A stretch of 64,000 nucleotides of DNA from Adiantum capillus-veneris (taxonomy: Eukaryota > Streptophyta > Polypodiopsida > Polypodiales > Pteridaceae), in NCBI GenBank assembly GCA_014529385.2, contig CM043944.1, positions 46,832,268 to 46,896,267 of the forward strand. Reading direction: 5' to 3'. Under the pieces are notes generated by a model, which saw only the letters and a list, made by a program, of their open reading frames with translations, ran no database searches and was not told where the DNA came from. This document shows, piece by piece, positions 1-10,751 of the stretch. The number at the start of each line of letters is the position of its first letter. Position 1 is the stretch's first letter. The translations under genes and the position numbers were made by a program.

Positions 1-412
1 TTGGAGATAGCCCTTTAGTTAACATTTCACCTGGAGCTCCCCTTGCTCCAATAGATGACAATTTTGGACAAGACGCCAAACAAGAACTTTTTGTACTTTC
101 AAAAGGACGCTTCATATATACAATAATAGTTGTTGTGGGTCGTAGCTTCTCTATCGTTTTTAATAGCATGGTGCTATAAGGGTCGTAAGTCGCTTTCTCT
201 TGCTTTGGATCGTAGCTTCTCTGCTTTGCAAGTTCTATCACACACGTTTTGTGTAGCATTTTCTTTTGCCAAAGGTGGAAGTGAAAGATGCAATGAAGAC
301 AAGAACTGGCTCGTGATCCCCGGCTTTGATCTAGAATACCTGCAATGGCACATCCATGAATAAGGCACCTATGAGAAGAGGGATCAATGATGTAGAAAGA
401 GACATGACATCT

Positions 413-474
<62 letters not shown>
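413..474. repeat. (GA)n microsatellite, about 31 units
   Basis: An uninterrupted GA dinucleotide run. It is one of about a dozen long GA/CT tracts in the window. No recognisable element end adjoins this one. Confidence 0.97.
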
Positions 475-479
<5 letters not shown>

Positions 480-1830
480 GAAAGGTTTTCCATGCTAATA
501 ACAAGCTGTGGTCCAACATAGAATTGACATGCCCAATGGATAAACCCGAGGTACACACAACTATGACTAGTACTGACACTGCCATGTATACGTGACCACT
601 GACACAATCTCCACATGGGCTGCCCTAGCCTCCTGATAAAGCGAGGCTCTCGCGGGATCTTTTCTTGCAAGAAGGTTGATATGGAGGGAAAAGAAACAGG
701 GTCAAAGGCTACCCTATGGTGTGGCTTCTCCCTGAAGAACATGGATCTCGTCCTCCTTTATGCCTGCACCAAGGCGGAAGTGCTCTACATCTACATGATC
801 ATAACGCCTCTTAGAACATGCCCTGAGAGGGTAAAATGCATGGATGATCACTTGCTGCCCATCATTGCCATTAGTGTGCTGCCCTCATGCTAGTGAGTGT
901 GAAAGGTGGGATGCCAAAAACGTTGGGATGCCCTGCTGAAAACCGCTAACCTGGTTGCCCTCCCAACATCCATGGCGACATCCTAGGGTTGCCCCAAAGG
1001 GGCACCCCTACACTAAAGGGCCTATGCTCTATATTCTCCCCATGGTACCCTGCCCACTCCTATATACCATAAGGCATGGTGGTCAGCCAAGTCTCAACCC
1101 TCAAGACCCTGTACATGGAAAAATAGGAGAAAATTAGGCACAAGGGTTCCAGAAGCCTAGAAGGGTGAAAATATGGCAAGGCTGGAGAAAAATGCCCCTA
1201 GCCTGTAGGAGCGTGCTAGCCATGGAAGAAAGCCAAAACCCAAGGCTAAACATGGCTAGACATATCCCGACATGAGAAAACAACGTCTCACACCGGGAAC
1301 AACCACAAAACATTCTTCGCTCCCTAACACTTGTTTCTAGGAGAAAATGGGACTCACTATATGAATCCAAAGAGATGCTTGAACTCTAACAACGTTGGCT
1401 CTATATATTTCCATGCTCCACCAATGTTGCTATTTTTTATGTGATGCTTTTCCATAACACTAACACTTTTTTTCAATGGTTATTAGCCTCCACGCGAAAG
1501 CTTGTGGTGCCATCATTTAAGAAACCCCTTTTATAATATCATGGTCTACTCTAACTGAATGCGTAATTGGAAACCGAGGATAGACCGTGTGATGCTTATT
1601 GTCGCCCTAACACATATTATTCATTGTCCAAACTATAGCTATAAGAACCAGGAACTAAGCATGTTGTTTCCACCCAACGATACTCCTTGTAAGTCCTGGC
1701 CTGCATTTAGGAGACAATCGAACTTTGCTTATGCTTAGCCGCCCATGCCCCCTTGGTCCTACCCTCGTCCTAACATTACTCCGCCTTGAAGGAGAGTTTT
1801 CTTCCTCGAAGCATCAATGCAACAACTCGT

Positions 1831-2000
1831 TTTTATCGCCCACGAGATTTTGCATATCACTTTTGCACCTTCGATCCCCTCACCCCCCTTCATTTAATAT
1901 TATGGGTTACTTAGTGTTATTTTTATCGCCTCGAGATTCTACGCATCACTTCTGCACCTTCAATCCCCTTACCCCCCCTTCATTTAATATTATGAGTTAA
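1831..2000. repeat. Tandem duplication, 90-bp period
   Basis: Two adjacent diverged copies both begin with TTTTATCGCC (at 1831 and 1921). Both carry a C-rich stretch followed by CATTTAATATTATG. Several substitutions separate the copies, so the duplication is not recent. Confidence 0.85.
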
Positions 2001-2765
2001 TGTCGAGGCGCACATGCTACGTCTTGATTTTAAGTAGGTCATCGGAACCGGGTTACATAATAGACCTAGATTGTGCCGTTCCCACTCGAAGCTTGTTTCT
2101 TGTAGGCAACTGATTAATATTGGACGTGATGGCTTGGCCGTGGGATCGACGCGACGAGCAACTAGGACACGAGATTCAAAATCGGCGTGCACCGTTAGAT
2201 GTTGTTCGAGTTTACTTTTGTCGGTTGGTGTTTACCATATAATGGTATGTTTTGCCTTGGATGCCATCAAAAGCTACACGCTAGGGCGTCTTTCAACGGG
2301 TGGGTCGTGGGTTTGATTCACCTACCAAACGTTGGCGGCAGCTTTTTTTCCGTCATTCACCCACCTCGAGATCCCTGGGCTCCGCCCACACCGTCGATCC
2401 CAGTCATTAAGACCCCGTGTGATTAGTGAGGGGGCATGCGCTGCGAAAATTAAGGGAAAGCTACAGGTTAGAGCCTGACGCCGGAGCGCTAGAAGTGCTG
2501 CAGCCTGCAGCCTCTTGGTGGAAGCCGGAAGCCGAAATTCCCAGGACGACGTTCGAACCCCTCTAAGGGTGGGACGCGGCTCTTAGAGCCGTGTTTTTGA
2601 AGTTACCTCGCGTGGGCTATGGGATTCCCCCTGTCTCCGCAGGTATCCTCCTCCACGTGCTCCTTCCTCAGTGGAGCTCCCCTTCTTCATTCTCCGCCTT
2701 CTTTGCGTCTCGCTGCTGCTCCCAACCTTTTCTCCATTTTGGCTGGTCAGCTTCTTGCTTTCTTT

Positions 2766-2767
<2 letters not shown>

Positions 2768-2811
<44 letters not shown>
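2768..2811. repeat. (GA)n microsatellite
   Basis: An uninterrupted GA run of about 22 units. Confidence 0.95.
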
Positions 2812-2813
<2 letters not shown>

Positions 2814-3102
2814 TCGTGCATAAGGTAGAGATCGAGAATGAGACGACGCACCCATGAGTCCCAACCAACCCCCCTCCCGCGTTACCGATGTGGTATTTGT
2901 TCAAAGGTGCAGCTAAAAAGGTGAATCGGATGAAGATCAATTTTGCAACCGGTCTAGAAGGACTCTCTCGATCACGGGTAGCTACTAAACCTCACAATGA
3001 CTCAACCAATCCTCCTGCAAATCAGCCCTGAACCGTGTGTGCGTTTTGTACACGGCCTAGGGCAGCCCCTCTATGTCCAAGACTTGCAAGAACACAAAAT
3101 GC

Positions 3103-3106
<4 letters not shown>

Positions 3107-3148
<42 letters not shown>
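3107..3148. repeat. (GA)n microsatellite
   Basis: An uninterrupted GA run of about 21 units, close to the left edge of the truncated LTR that starts near 3318. Confidence 0.95.
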
Positions 3149-3150
<2 letters not shown>

Positions 3151-3317
3151 CGAACCGAACAGAGAAAACGTTGCCAGGCAAAAAAGCTAGAGAGGTTGCG
3201 ATCCAAAATTGGAAACGCTAGAGAGCCAAGAGGAGAGAGTGCAATCCAAAAACATTGACACAACTGCATACAACACCCGACAATTACAAGGGGGTGACTC
3301 CCTATACATCATCGCCA

Positions 3318-3363
3318 ATGTTTGGGGCAAGTACTCTCTTGGGTGGATTTTTGCCACTTTGTG

Positions 3364-3413
<50 letters not shown>

Positions 3414-3481
3414 AGTTCAGTTGTTATGGAAGTGCTAAAAGTCTGTTCAACTTTTTGTTGGCACGTGGTGCCGTCCCATAA
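3318..3481 (+). repeat. Truncated 5' LTR with internal (CT)n
   Basis: This stretch matches the last part of the 3' LTR at 6690-6826. Shared features are the TACTCTCT..GGGTGGA..GCCACTT..GTGTCG block, then a CT tract (3366-3410), then CAGTTGTTAT..GAAGTGCTAAAAG and GGCACGTGGTG. Similarity is lost upstream of about 3318. Confidence 0.8.
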
Positions 3482-3827
3482 TAGTTGTATCCGAGCTTCA
3501 GACGTGTGCTTTTTTGAAAGCATACAGGTCCCACCAAAGAGCAGACAAAGCAAATAGGTGCTTCCAAAGTCTACTGGAATTTTATTTGAAATATCTTCGG
3601 GCCCTGACCCCAATACTTATCAGCTACTCTCACCCTTACTTTATCGCGCATCGGGCGCGCTCCCGTCTTCACCGCTCTGTCTTACAGGGCATAAGTCATA
3701 AAGAACCCAAGACATGGCGTTCATGGATTCAACATAATATTTGCAGTTTCTTCTTGACGAGCTTCACGACATTCTTTTGCAGCATCCTCAATAAAATCTT
3801 CCGATACTGCAAAGTTTTTAACAATTT

Positions 3828-4665
3828 TTGAATTACATGTTATCTCCTCTAATGCCTCAGGTGGCACCTCCTCCTCCTGCACGAGAAAGTACGAGAGCTT
3901 CCAACCGGCAACCTTCCCGACCGTTGGTTACCATCGGAGGAGTCTTTAGGAGTAAGGTGCAGCCATTTGACCCCGATCCAATGCAATCGTCTTTGCTACC
4001 GCAGTTGCCCCCACCTCCCCCACCACCACCGCCGCGAGACAATCGTTGGAGCCCTTATGGATATTCTTATTATCGGTACTTGGGATACCCGTCTAACCAA
4101 CTGAAAGATTTCAAGGATGGTAGCACAACGGTCAAATTTTTCACTTTTTCCGGGGTGAGATCGGAAGAAAGCATTGTAGTTTCTACAACAATTCGACAAC
4201 ATCTATGCTTTGGGGAACTATACAGAAGAATCCAAGATTTCTCAAGCAGTGGGATTTCTTGAAGATAATGCTATGCAGTGGTGGAGTTCAATTGCGACAC
4301 AACCGCATGCTCCAAGGACTTGACAAGCTTTCAAGACAGTATTTGCACATAGTTATATGACATCTCTGTTTGAAGTTCGGATCTTGACAGAATGGGGCAA
4401 TTTTAAAATGCTTGCCATAGAGACTATGGACGACTATAACCAAAGGTTTCTCGATGTATACCTTCCCGTATCTTTCTCTAGGTTCGTTCCCTTAGAGGCC
4501 CAGTGCGAGCGATACACCATTGGACCACCATCACCATTACATGAGTATTGTCTCTCTAAGCAAGTCTCAACCATGCAAGACCTTATGGACCATGCCGCGG
4601 TCGGCTACAAATTGATGAAGGAAAAATTGGAGTTTACCACAGAAGAATCTCTGGTCACTAACTAG
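3828..4665 (+). pseudogene. gag remnant of gypsy-type element
   Basis: The frame at 3828-4262 has a proline-rich N-terminus with a nine-proline run, then a segment (KDFKDGSTTVKFFTFSG) that matches the gag frame at 24475-24880 ([17 protein letters not shown]). After a frame break it resumes at 4357-4665 with a capsid-like helical region ending in KLMKEKLEF. Retrotransposon gag forms the particle that packages the element RNA. At least one frameshift and a TGA separate the pieces. The assignment rests on the match to the other gag copy and on position between leader and protease. Confidence 0.65.
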
Positions 4666-4959
4666 AACTTTCGGCAACAACGAACAACTTCTTGGGAGTC
4701 TTGTGAAACCCAACCCCTCAACAATGAGACACCTTATTACAAGAATGCCGATGTTTTGGATGCTTTCAAACAGGACATAACTATTTTGGTTATCCCCAAC
4801 ACATTGACAGGCCAACGGAGCCGACGCCTGCACCGACGGTCGACAGAAACCCAGAACCATCTCCAGCCAAATGAGCTAAACCGGCCATTGGATTAGTACC
4901 TAACATCTATGACATACGACTTGAAAGTACAAATGAATTGTGTTGAGCATATGGCAAAG

Positions 4960-5351
4960 TCAACGGCTTGAAAGCTCTAACTTTCTTTGACCCAGGAGCT
5001 ACCGAAAACTTCATCCATCTCGAAGTATTGAAGCAGATGGACTTTGATTATGATCCACAAGGTGGTGAAATCGAAGCCGAGTTAGCCATCGGTTAAACCC
5101 AGAAAGTGGTACCTCTCATTGGTGCCCTTCCAGTGACCATCCAAGGATTTAAAAAAAAAGTCGATTTCCACATTATGAAGTTCGGCAATTGCGACGTTCT
5201 CTTGGGCATGCCTTGGCATGACAAGAATGATGCAACTCTCAGGTTGGGAACCGAACCATATGTAGAAGGGCAAGCAGTAGTCCTCAAAGTTTGGTTGTCT
5301 GAACAAAACTTGAACGAACTCTCTAGTTGTTTTACAGCTAGATACTTTTGA
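4960..5351 (+). pseudogene. Retroviral-type aspartic protease remnant
   Basis: The translated segment contains FFDPGATENFI, which corresponds to the D-[ST]-G-A active-site region of retrotransposon proteases, with Pro in the usual Ser/Thr position. About 60 residues later comes DVLLGMPWH, the conserved G-[MI]-x-W block that closes the domain. A stop codon (TAA at 5094-5096) interrupts the frame. In an active element this protease cleaves the polyprotein. No reverse transcriptase motifs follow. Confidence 0.7.
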
Positions 5352-5499
5352 ACTCTGTTTGCGAAAGTATTGTTGAAATGGATGGTCTCTATTTTAAACC
5401 TGTCTTGGTGCCAATTTGAATTGTTTGACTTTGGTTTTATTACTGGTTTCAATGATTGGTGATTTTACTCCCGGATGGAGTACTGAGAAATGATGTTTG

Positions 5500-5670
5500 A
5501 GGATGCTTGTGATTATTTGCGGAGGGAGTATTGAATGTTTGAGTATTGTTGTTGATACTCATGGCCTGGACCCTTGTGGTTATTTGCGGGGGGAGTATTG
5601 AATGTTTGAAAAGGATTCTTGTTGTTGTTCATGGCCTGGACCTTGTGGTTATTTACAGGGGGAGTATTAA
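5500..5670 (+). repeat. Tandem repeat carrying polypurine-like motifs, about 86-bp period
   Basis: About two and a half copies of a unit contain GTGGTTATTTGCGGGGGGAG and TATTGAATGTTTGA, together with CATGGCCTGGACC. The G-rich AGTATT block is repeated again near 5840. The repeat sits in the 3' untranslated part of the element, before its true polypurine tract. Confidence 0.8.
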
Positions 5671-6154
5671 GAAGTCTGAGCAGTGGTTAATCTCAGCACC
5701 TCCAAACGACGCAGGCTGCGGTCTTGGGGGGTGTTTGGTTGTAAAAGGCCTCTTTATCTCATGGCCCATACCTTTTTAGGTTGTTTGTGGAAGGAGTGAT
5801 GTGGGAGTCGTAGGATAGCTCATGAAGATGGTTATTTGTGGGGGGAGTGTTCATTGGCCACTTTATGTTTCTATGTCTTGTAACATGCATATGTGAGCAT
5901 TTGTGTTGCATTGTGATGTGGCAGCCACTGAATATTCCTTATTGGATGAGATACTTCTGGGAAGTCAACGACCCATGATATCAAGAGTTCTGATATGGAA
6001 TGAGACTCTTTATTGGATGAGATTCTTTAGGGAAGCCAACGACCCAGGAAATCATGAGAAAACTGATTGTCCCTCGGAATGACCCTCGAAATTTTTTGAG
6101 CTAACTTGAGTTGTTTTGTAGTTATTTTGTAATCACGGACGATTACTTTCTTTC

Positions 6155-6166
6155 AAGAAGGGGGGA
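6155..6166 (+). promoter_or_regulatory. Polypurine tract
   Basis: The sequence AAGAAGGGGGGA lies immediately before the 3' LTR. It would be the plus-strand primer site for reverse transcription, and it fixes the element orientation as plus. Confidence 0.8.
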
Positions 6167-6826
6167 TGCCACAAACTGCTGACCTGTCAAGTCATTGAAG
6201 AACAGAGCCAACCTATAGATTTTGGTGGAGGGGCCTAAACCCTTAGAAGAAGCAGAAGAAGTTCTACCAACTTATGGGACCCCGTCTGATGGGGCTTAAG
6301 TGACATAAAGGCGTGAAAACTAAAGCAAGCCTCTACACAGACATGCGTGGAAAAACTTGATGACTTGGTGGCAGTCTGTACGGATTCCCGCAATCTGCGC
6401 TGACATGCTGACGTGGTAGTATGTACGGAATTCTGCGTTTCTCGCTGACTACTGACTTGGCACTTGTACACATTTTCGTAAAACGCGCTGACAGATTATG
6501 GGCGTTGGTGCTTTTGGGGCCAGATAATTTTGAGTTTGACTGCTTTTCATGTAACTGCTTTGGCCAAGGGCCTATAAATATGTGCAGAGGGCTCATTCTC
6601 TGGCACTCTTCTGGGTGAAGGTGCAGAGCGTGAGTACTGGCATTGTGCCGAGTTCAAGTAATATAAAGAAATGCCAAAAGGGGCGTCAACGTTTGGGACT
6701 AGTACTCTCTGGGGTGGAGTTCTGCCACTTAGTGTCGCGTGTGCTCTCTCCTTTTACTTCAGTTGTTATTGAAGTGCTAAAAGTAGTCTGTTCTTTCCGT
6801 TGGCACGTGGTGTCTGTCTCGTGACA
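6167..6826 (+). repeat. 3' LTR, family B
   Basis: It begins TGCCACAAACTGCTGACC and ends TCTCGTGACA. It matches the solo LTR at 25104-25742 in length and terminal sequence, and the LTR at 12323-12838 at its start. It contains TATAAATATG near 6575, a plausible U3 TATA region, and a short CT stretch near 6740 where other copies carry long CT tracts. Confidence 0.8.
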
Positions 6827-7124
6827 GAGAGATCGATGGTGGAGAGAGAAAATGCTAGAGAGAGAGTGTTGTTGCACTCACCGAAATGCTAGAGAGAGAG
6901 TGTAGCCCAAAACGCTGGATCTCTGCATAGCACAACATGCCAAGAGTACAAGGGGGGGGTTTACATATCTAGGCAAATCCCAGATTTACCCTACCCATTG
7001 CAAAACCCCACGATCCTGATAAATGGCTAATAAATGCTTTAAACTCACTGAAAGTAATTTGCCACACATATTTAGTAGCGGAACTGCAAAAGACTCGAGA
7101 CTCTGATCCCAGGGAACCCTAGGA

Positions 7125-7366
7125 ATGGGGGTCCCGTCTCATGCCAGCTTATGGGGTGAGCAACATCGTGGAGTGCGTTGTCGAGAACAAGTACGTCAAC
7201 CTCAGATACGTCCGGGCATAGCCACAAAACATCCCTCACTTCCTAATGGGGGTCTCGTCTCATGCCAGCTTACGGGGTGAGCAACACCGTGGAGTGCGTC
7301 GTCGAGAACAAGTACGTCAACCTCAGATACGTCCGGGCACAGCCACAAAACATCCCTCACTTCCTA
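7125..7366. repeat. 121-bp tandem duplication just upstream of the Penelope-like element
   Basis: Two head-to-tail copies (7125-7245 and 7246-7366) differ by only a few substitutions. Both contain GTCTCATGCCAGCTTA and end CATCCCTCACTTCCTAA. A 94-codon open frame (7262-7546) starts in the second copy, but I recognise no domain in it. Penelope-like elements often carry partial tandem copies at their 5' end, so this may belong to the element. That link is inference. Confidence 0.85.
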
Positions 7367-7620
7367 ATTTGCTCCTGGGAGATACTGGAGCTACCACCGG
7401 ACAGGAAACTGAATTCTAATAAGCAGATACGCCGGTATTTAGTCAAGTTTAGGAACTATCCGCATAGTTACAGGGAATGGCCATTTTCAGGTCTCCGTTT
7501 CACTGCTTGGCAGCAGCCCTGCTATACAAATGAGGGGTGTGGCTAGCACCAATCTAGCCTTAGGATCTTTAGCCTTGAGACGGGCGTTGATCTGAAACAC
7601 TGACCTTACTACAAAAATGA

Positions 7621-10600
7621 AAAACACTTTTACTTCTTCTTCCAGCTTCAACCAGCAATGTTGATGACTCTCAGGTACGTCTTTTCGACCCTTCTTTCTT
7701 TTCAGTAGCTAGAAGTAGTCATAATCTATATCAAGAAAGATTTAAGTTTTTAGCTAAGTCTAATTTGAAGAATTTGCATGTTTTTGGTGATGGTCCTATT
7801 CGTTGGGCTTCTTTTAAGAACGTCTTAGTTAGTACTCATTACACAAGTTCTTCCATAAAAGCCCTCAATCGTTTGAGGCGTTTAAGAAAAAAACATCTTG
7901 CGGTAGATCGTCCTCTAAGTCCGGTTCATACCTCTCAAGTTATTTATGTTATTTATAATATTTATTCACGATAGTTCTATGATGTATGTTGGCCAAACCT
8001 TTCGAACAGCTTTTGTCTGTTTTCAGGAACATGTAAGAGAAGCGAGAAAAGTTCAAAGTAAGAGCACTGTACGTGAAAGTGTGAAACCCTTGTATGCGGC
8101 AATAGCAAAACATGGGTTTGAGTCTTTCCGTTGTTTTCCCATTGAGCACATAGAAGGTAATTTTAGAAACTCTAAAGAGTTCTATAAATCAGCGTGGCCT
8201 CGAGAGTTGTTTTGGATGAGAACTTTGTATACTTTTTTCCCTAAAGGTTTCAACTTGGAAGGAAAGTCTTCTTTACGTAAAAATAAGACAATTTACCATA
8301 AGAAACCTATGCTTTGGCGAAGGCATCCCAAACCCGAGTTAGTTCTCCCTTCAAGTCAGTTTAAAAGAACTTGGATTCGTAAAGGTTCTCGTTCAGATCC
8401 GCCTTCTATCCGTGAAATCAATTCAGTTGTCTTGCACAACACTATTTCTAGTAGAGTACAAGGTCTCCCTAGGGCTTCAATCTCTAGAATTGAGAGTGAT
8501 GACCCTTCTAACCATAGAATTTTTGCTTATAGAGATTTCAAAAGGAGATTGATTTACCTATCTAGAGCCATGGAATTGGGTTCTTTTTCTTATAAATTAT
8601 TTGAAAGGTATAATATAAGGATCCTATTTAAGCTCTTGTATACCCTTGAGAACTACTCTTATGAAGATTTGGAGCTAAGAGAGTGTCATAGTACTCAACT
8701 TCGAGTACTGTTAGGCAAATTTCTGAAGTCCAAATGTCTTAGTCTGAAAAATCCCTTGGTTGGAACGAAAGATTTGTTGATAACTATCTTTACCTCCCTT
8801 GACTTAGACAAGATTGGATTAAGCTCTATTTTGAGATCTCAAGAAGCTTTGTATGCTCTCCCTCCTTGTGTGAGAAAGGTATGGAACCATCCTGTCGTAG
8901 CTTTCAAATATGTGAAAACTTTAGGACAAAAAGCTTTCAACTATAGTGACATAGGACGTAATCTTAAAAAGCAAGAGAGGCTAGCAATCTCAAGTATTGA
9001 TTGTCCTTGTAGTAAAACTGCCTTTTCTTCTTACGTAAATGGAGCTTTGGGTCATGTAGTTACTGCCGATTGTTCTATCCTTCCTTCGGATTCCTTGAAA
9101 GACCTTTTCTCAAGAGGTACTAAATATAGGCTCCCTTCCTTAAACGACTCTTGCCTTCTCAAAGCCATAGAAAAAGGAATTTCTAGTTTCGTAGTAAAGT
9201 TTGAGGAGTCTTTAAGAGTTCAAGATATTTTTACCCATTGGAAGTCTGTAATCCTCAAGAAAGCTTCTTTGAAATTAGCATCTTGCTCTCGGAACGTTTC
9301 TTCAGGAAGGAATAGCTTATCTTCTTTTGATCGTGATGCTTTTAGGAAATTTCATCGCAATTTTGTAATCTCTTATGTAGATAAGTGCTCTAATAACTTT
9401 GTTGTTACGTGTAAAAAGTTCTATTTAGAATGCTTGTTAGGTGAAGTAAACTCTCAAATTTACAATGATTGTGATCTTTCAATGCAAGAGGTTATCTTGA
9501 AACATCAAGACTTTTGTAAGTCTTTTGGTTTTAAGTGCCAGCCTAAATTACCTTTTTTATATACCGTTTGGAAGTTCCACAAGAACCCTATAAAGCCTAG
9601 ATTTATAGCTGCTTCTTGTAACACCTCTTTGACCGAGGTTTCCAAATGGCTTAGTTATTGTTAAGCCATTTTACCTAGCGTAAATGAATTGTGGAAAAAT
9701 ATGCTAAAGGAAGCAGACGCACCTACCGATTCAAGTTGGATTTTAAATGATTCAGTAGGTGTGATTCCTTTTTTAAAGTTTTTGAACTCTTCAAGAAGCC
9801 TCAAGGAGAAATCTTCTCCTTTATGTCTCCAAACTTTTGACTTTACAACGCTATACACGAAGCTAAATTTGGAGGACCTTAAATTTAGAGTCAAGTCTCT
9901 TATTTCAAAAGTTTTTGCGTACAAGCTTGAGAAGGATAGGTACAAGGCATGGCTAGTAGAAAAGTCAGCCTTGAACTTTGACTTCTTATGGTTGAAAAAT
10001 AAGAATGTAGATGTAGACAAAGGAAGAAAGAGATTCACAAGGATTGTAGATGACATTGACATCATATCTTGGTTAGATTTTCTTTTGGACAATTTATATA
10101 TAACCATCGGCGACTCTCTTTTCAAGCAAACAATTGGTATCCCTATGGGTACCAATTGTGCTGTTTTTCTTGCTAATTTCTATCTTTTTACTTATGAGCT
10201 TGATTTTATGGAGCGTCTTGTCCTTGCTAACACTTACCCAATATTTTTGCACAAGTTATGCAATGTAAGACGCTTTGTAGATGATCTTTTTGTCCTTGAC
10301 GTTCCTTCTTTTCAAGATTTTATGTACTTGAATTCGAGTTTTTTAGGCGGAGGAATTTATCCCAAGGAGTTTTGTGCACTTAACTGTACCACAAATAGTG
10401 ATTGTTGTGCCTTTTTAGACCTTAAGATTTTTCAGACTCCCTTGGGATTAGAAGTAGATATCTTATGATAAGCGCCTTGAACCAGAATATGCCAATCTAA
10501 AAATTATCCGTATGCCTCACATTTCTTCGAACATTTCTCTTTTAGCTAAGTACGGTGTCATTTGCTCTCAATTATTTAGATTTTCTCATCTTTGTTCTAA

Positions 10601-10751
10601 TAAATCTACTTTTGTTGCTCAATCTTGCCATCTTATTTCTTTACTAGTTGAAAAAGGATACTCATTCAAAAGAATCATGAAAAATGTTGTTCATTTTTGC
10701 ATCGTAGTAAGTTTATTTTTAATGTTTCTTCCTTTGGAATGTTCAAGATAA
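7621..10751 (+). pseudogene. Penelope-like polyprotein (GIY-YIG, linker, RT, thumb) with about three breaks
   Basis: The frame runs 7621-7974, shifts one base near 7946-7974, continues 7946-9664, meets a TAA at 9662-9664, and goes on in the same frame to 10468. It then shifts one base near 10460 and ends at 10751. The linker carries CPCSKTAF followed by GHVVTADCSI (about 9000-9090). RT motifs are WKFHKNPIKPRFIAAS (9570-9620), DFTTLYTKL (about 9840), GIPMGTNCA (about 10136), RFVDDL (about 10270, the catalytic Asp pair) and FLDLKI (about 10412). The thumb has RMPHISSNIS, then KYGVICSQLFRFSHLC (10508-10590). The protein would use the RT to copy element RNA at a nicked target. With so few breaks the copy looks fairly young. 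A CAG-GTACGT near 7672 could be a splice donor, untested. Confidence 0.88.
7925..8275 (+). other. GIY-YIG endonuclease domain of the Penelope-like element
   Basis: The expected blocks appear in order. VIYVIYNI (frame ending 7974) stands for the GIY strand. After the frame break, MMYVGQT stands for the YIG strand. Then come an Arg and HVREARK, PLYAAIAKHGFESF (a helix and strand typical of the family), and RELFWMRTLYTFFPKGFNLEG. The last block has the metal-binding Glu of the E..WI..L.T..P.GYN signature. All blocks lie upstream of the RT, so the nuclease is N-terminal. Confidence 0.82.

Larger units (their letters stand above)
1..3317. other. Unrecognised repeat-rich DNA, no gene seen
   Basis: Short open frames are present on both strands, but none shows a protein motif I recognise, and several are low-complexity translations of (GA)n. 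The stretch holds three GA microsatellites and one 90-bp tandem duplication, listed separately. It may be intergenic DNA or part of a long first intron of the downstream argininosuccinate synthase gene. The sequence does not decide between these. Confidence 0.5.
3318..6826 (+). mobile_element. Decayed Ty3/gypsy-type element with gag and protease only (LTR family B)
   Basis: Read on the plus strand, the order is a truncated 5' LTR (about 3318-3481), a degenerate tRNA-Met primer site just after it, a leader, gag, aspartic protease, a polypurine tract, and a full 3' LTR (6167-6826). No reverse transcriptase, RNase H or integrase motif lies between the protease and the polypurine tract, so the element could not move without help. 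The leader at 3490-3700 matches the leader following the LTR at 12323-12838, which defines one family. Several frame breaks show it is old. Whether the missing half was deleted in this copy or is absent throughout the subfamily cannot be told from one copy. Confidence 0.8.

Noticed and set aside
2470-2580. GTTCGAACCCC-like T-arm text suggesting a tRNA, and A-box/B-box-like text at 2125-2175 suggesting a SINE
   Set aside because: No acceptor stem or anticodon arm pairs with the T-arm text, and the box matches are too degenerate to call a tRNA-derived element.
2620-3560. Open frames of Arg-Glu or Ser-Leu dipeptides around the GA/CT tracts (also near 39.2, 40.9, 45.2, 48.1 and 52.0 kb)
   Set aside because: They are translations of dinucleotide repeats, open on both strands by composition, with no flanking conserved domain.
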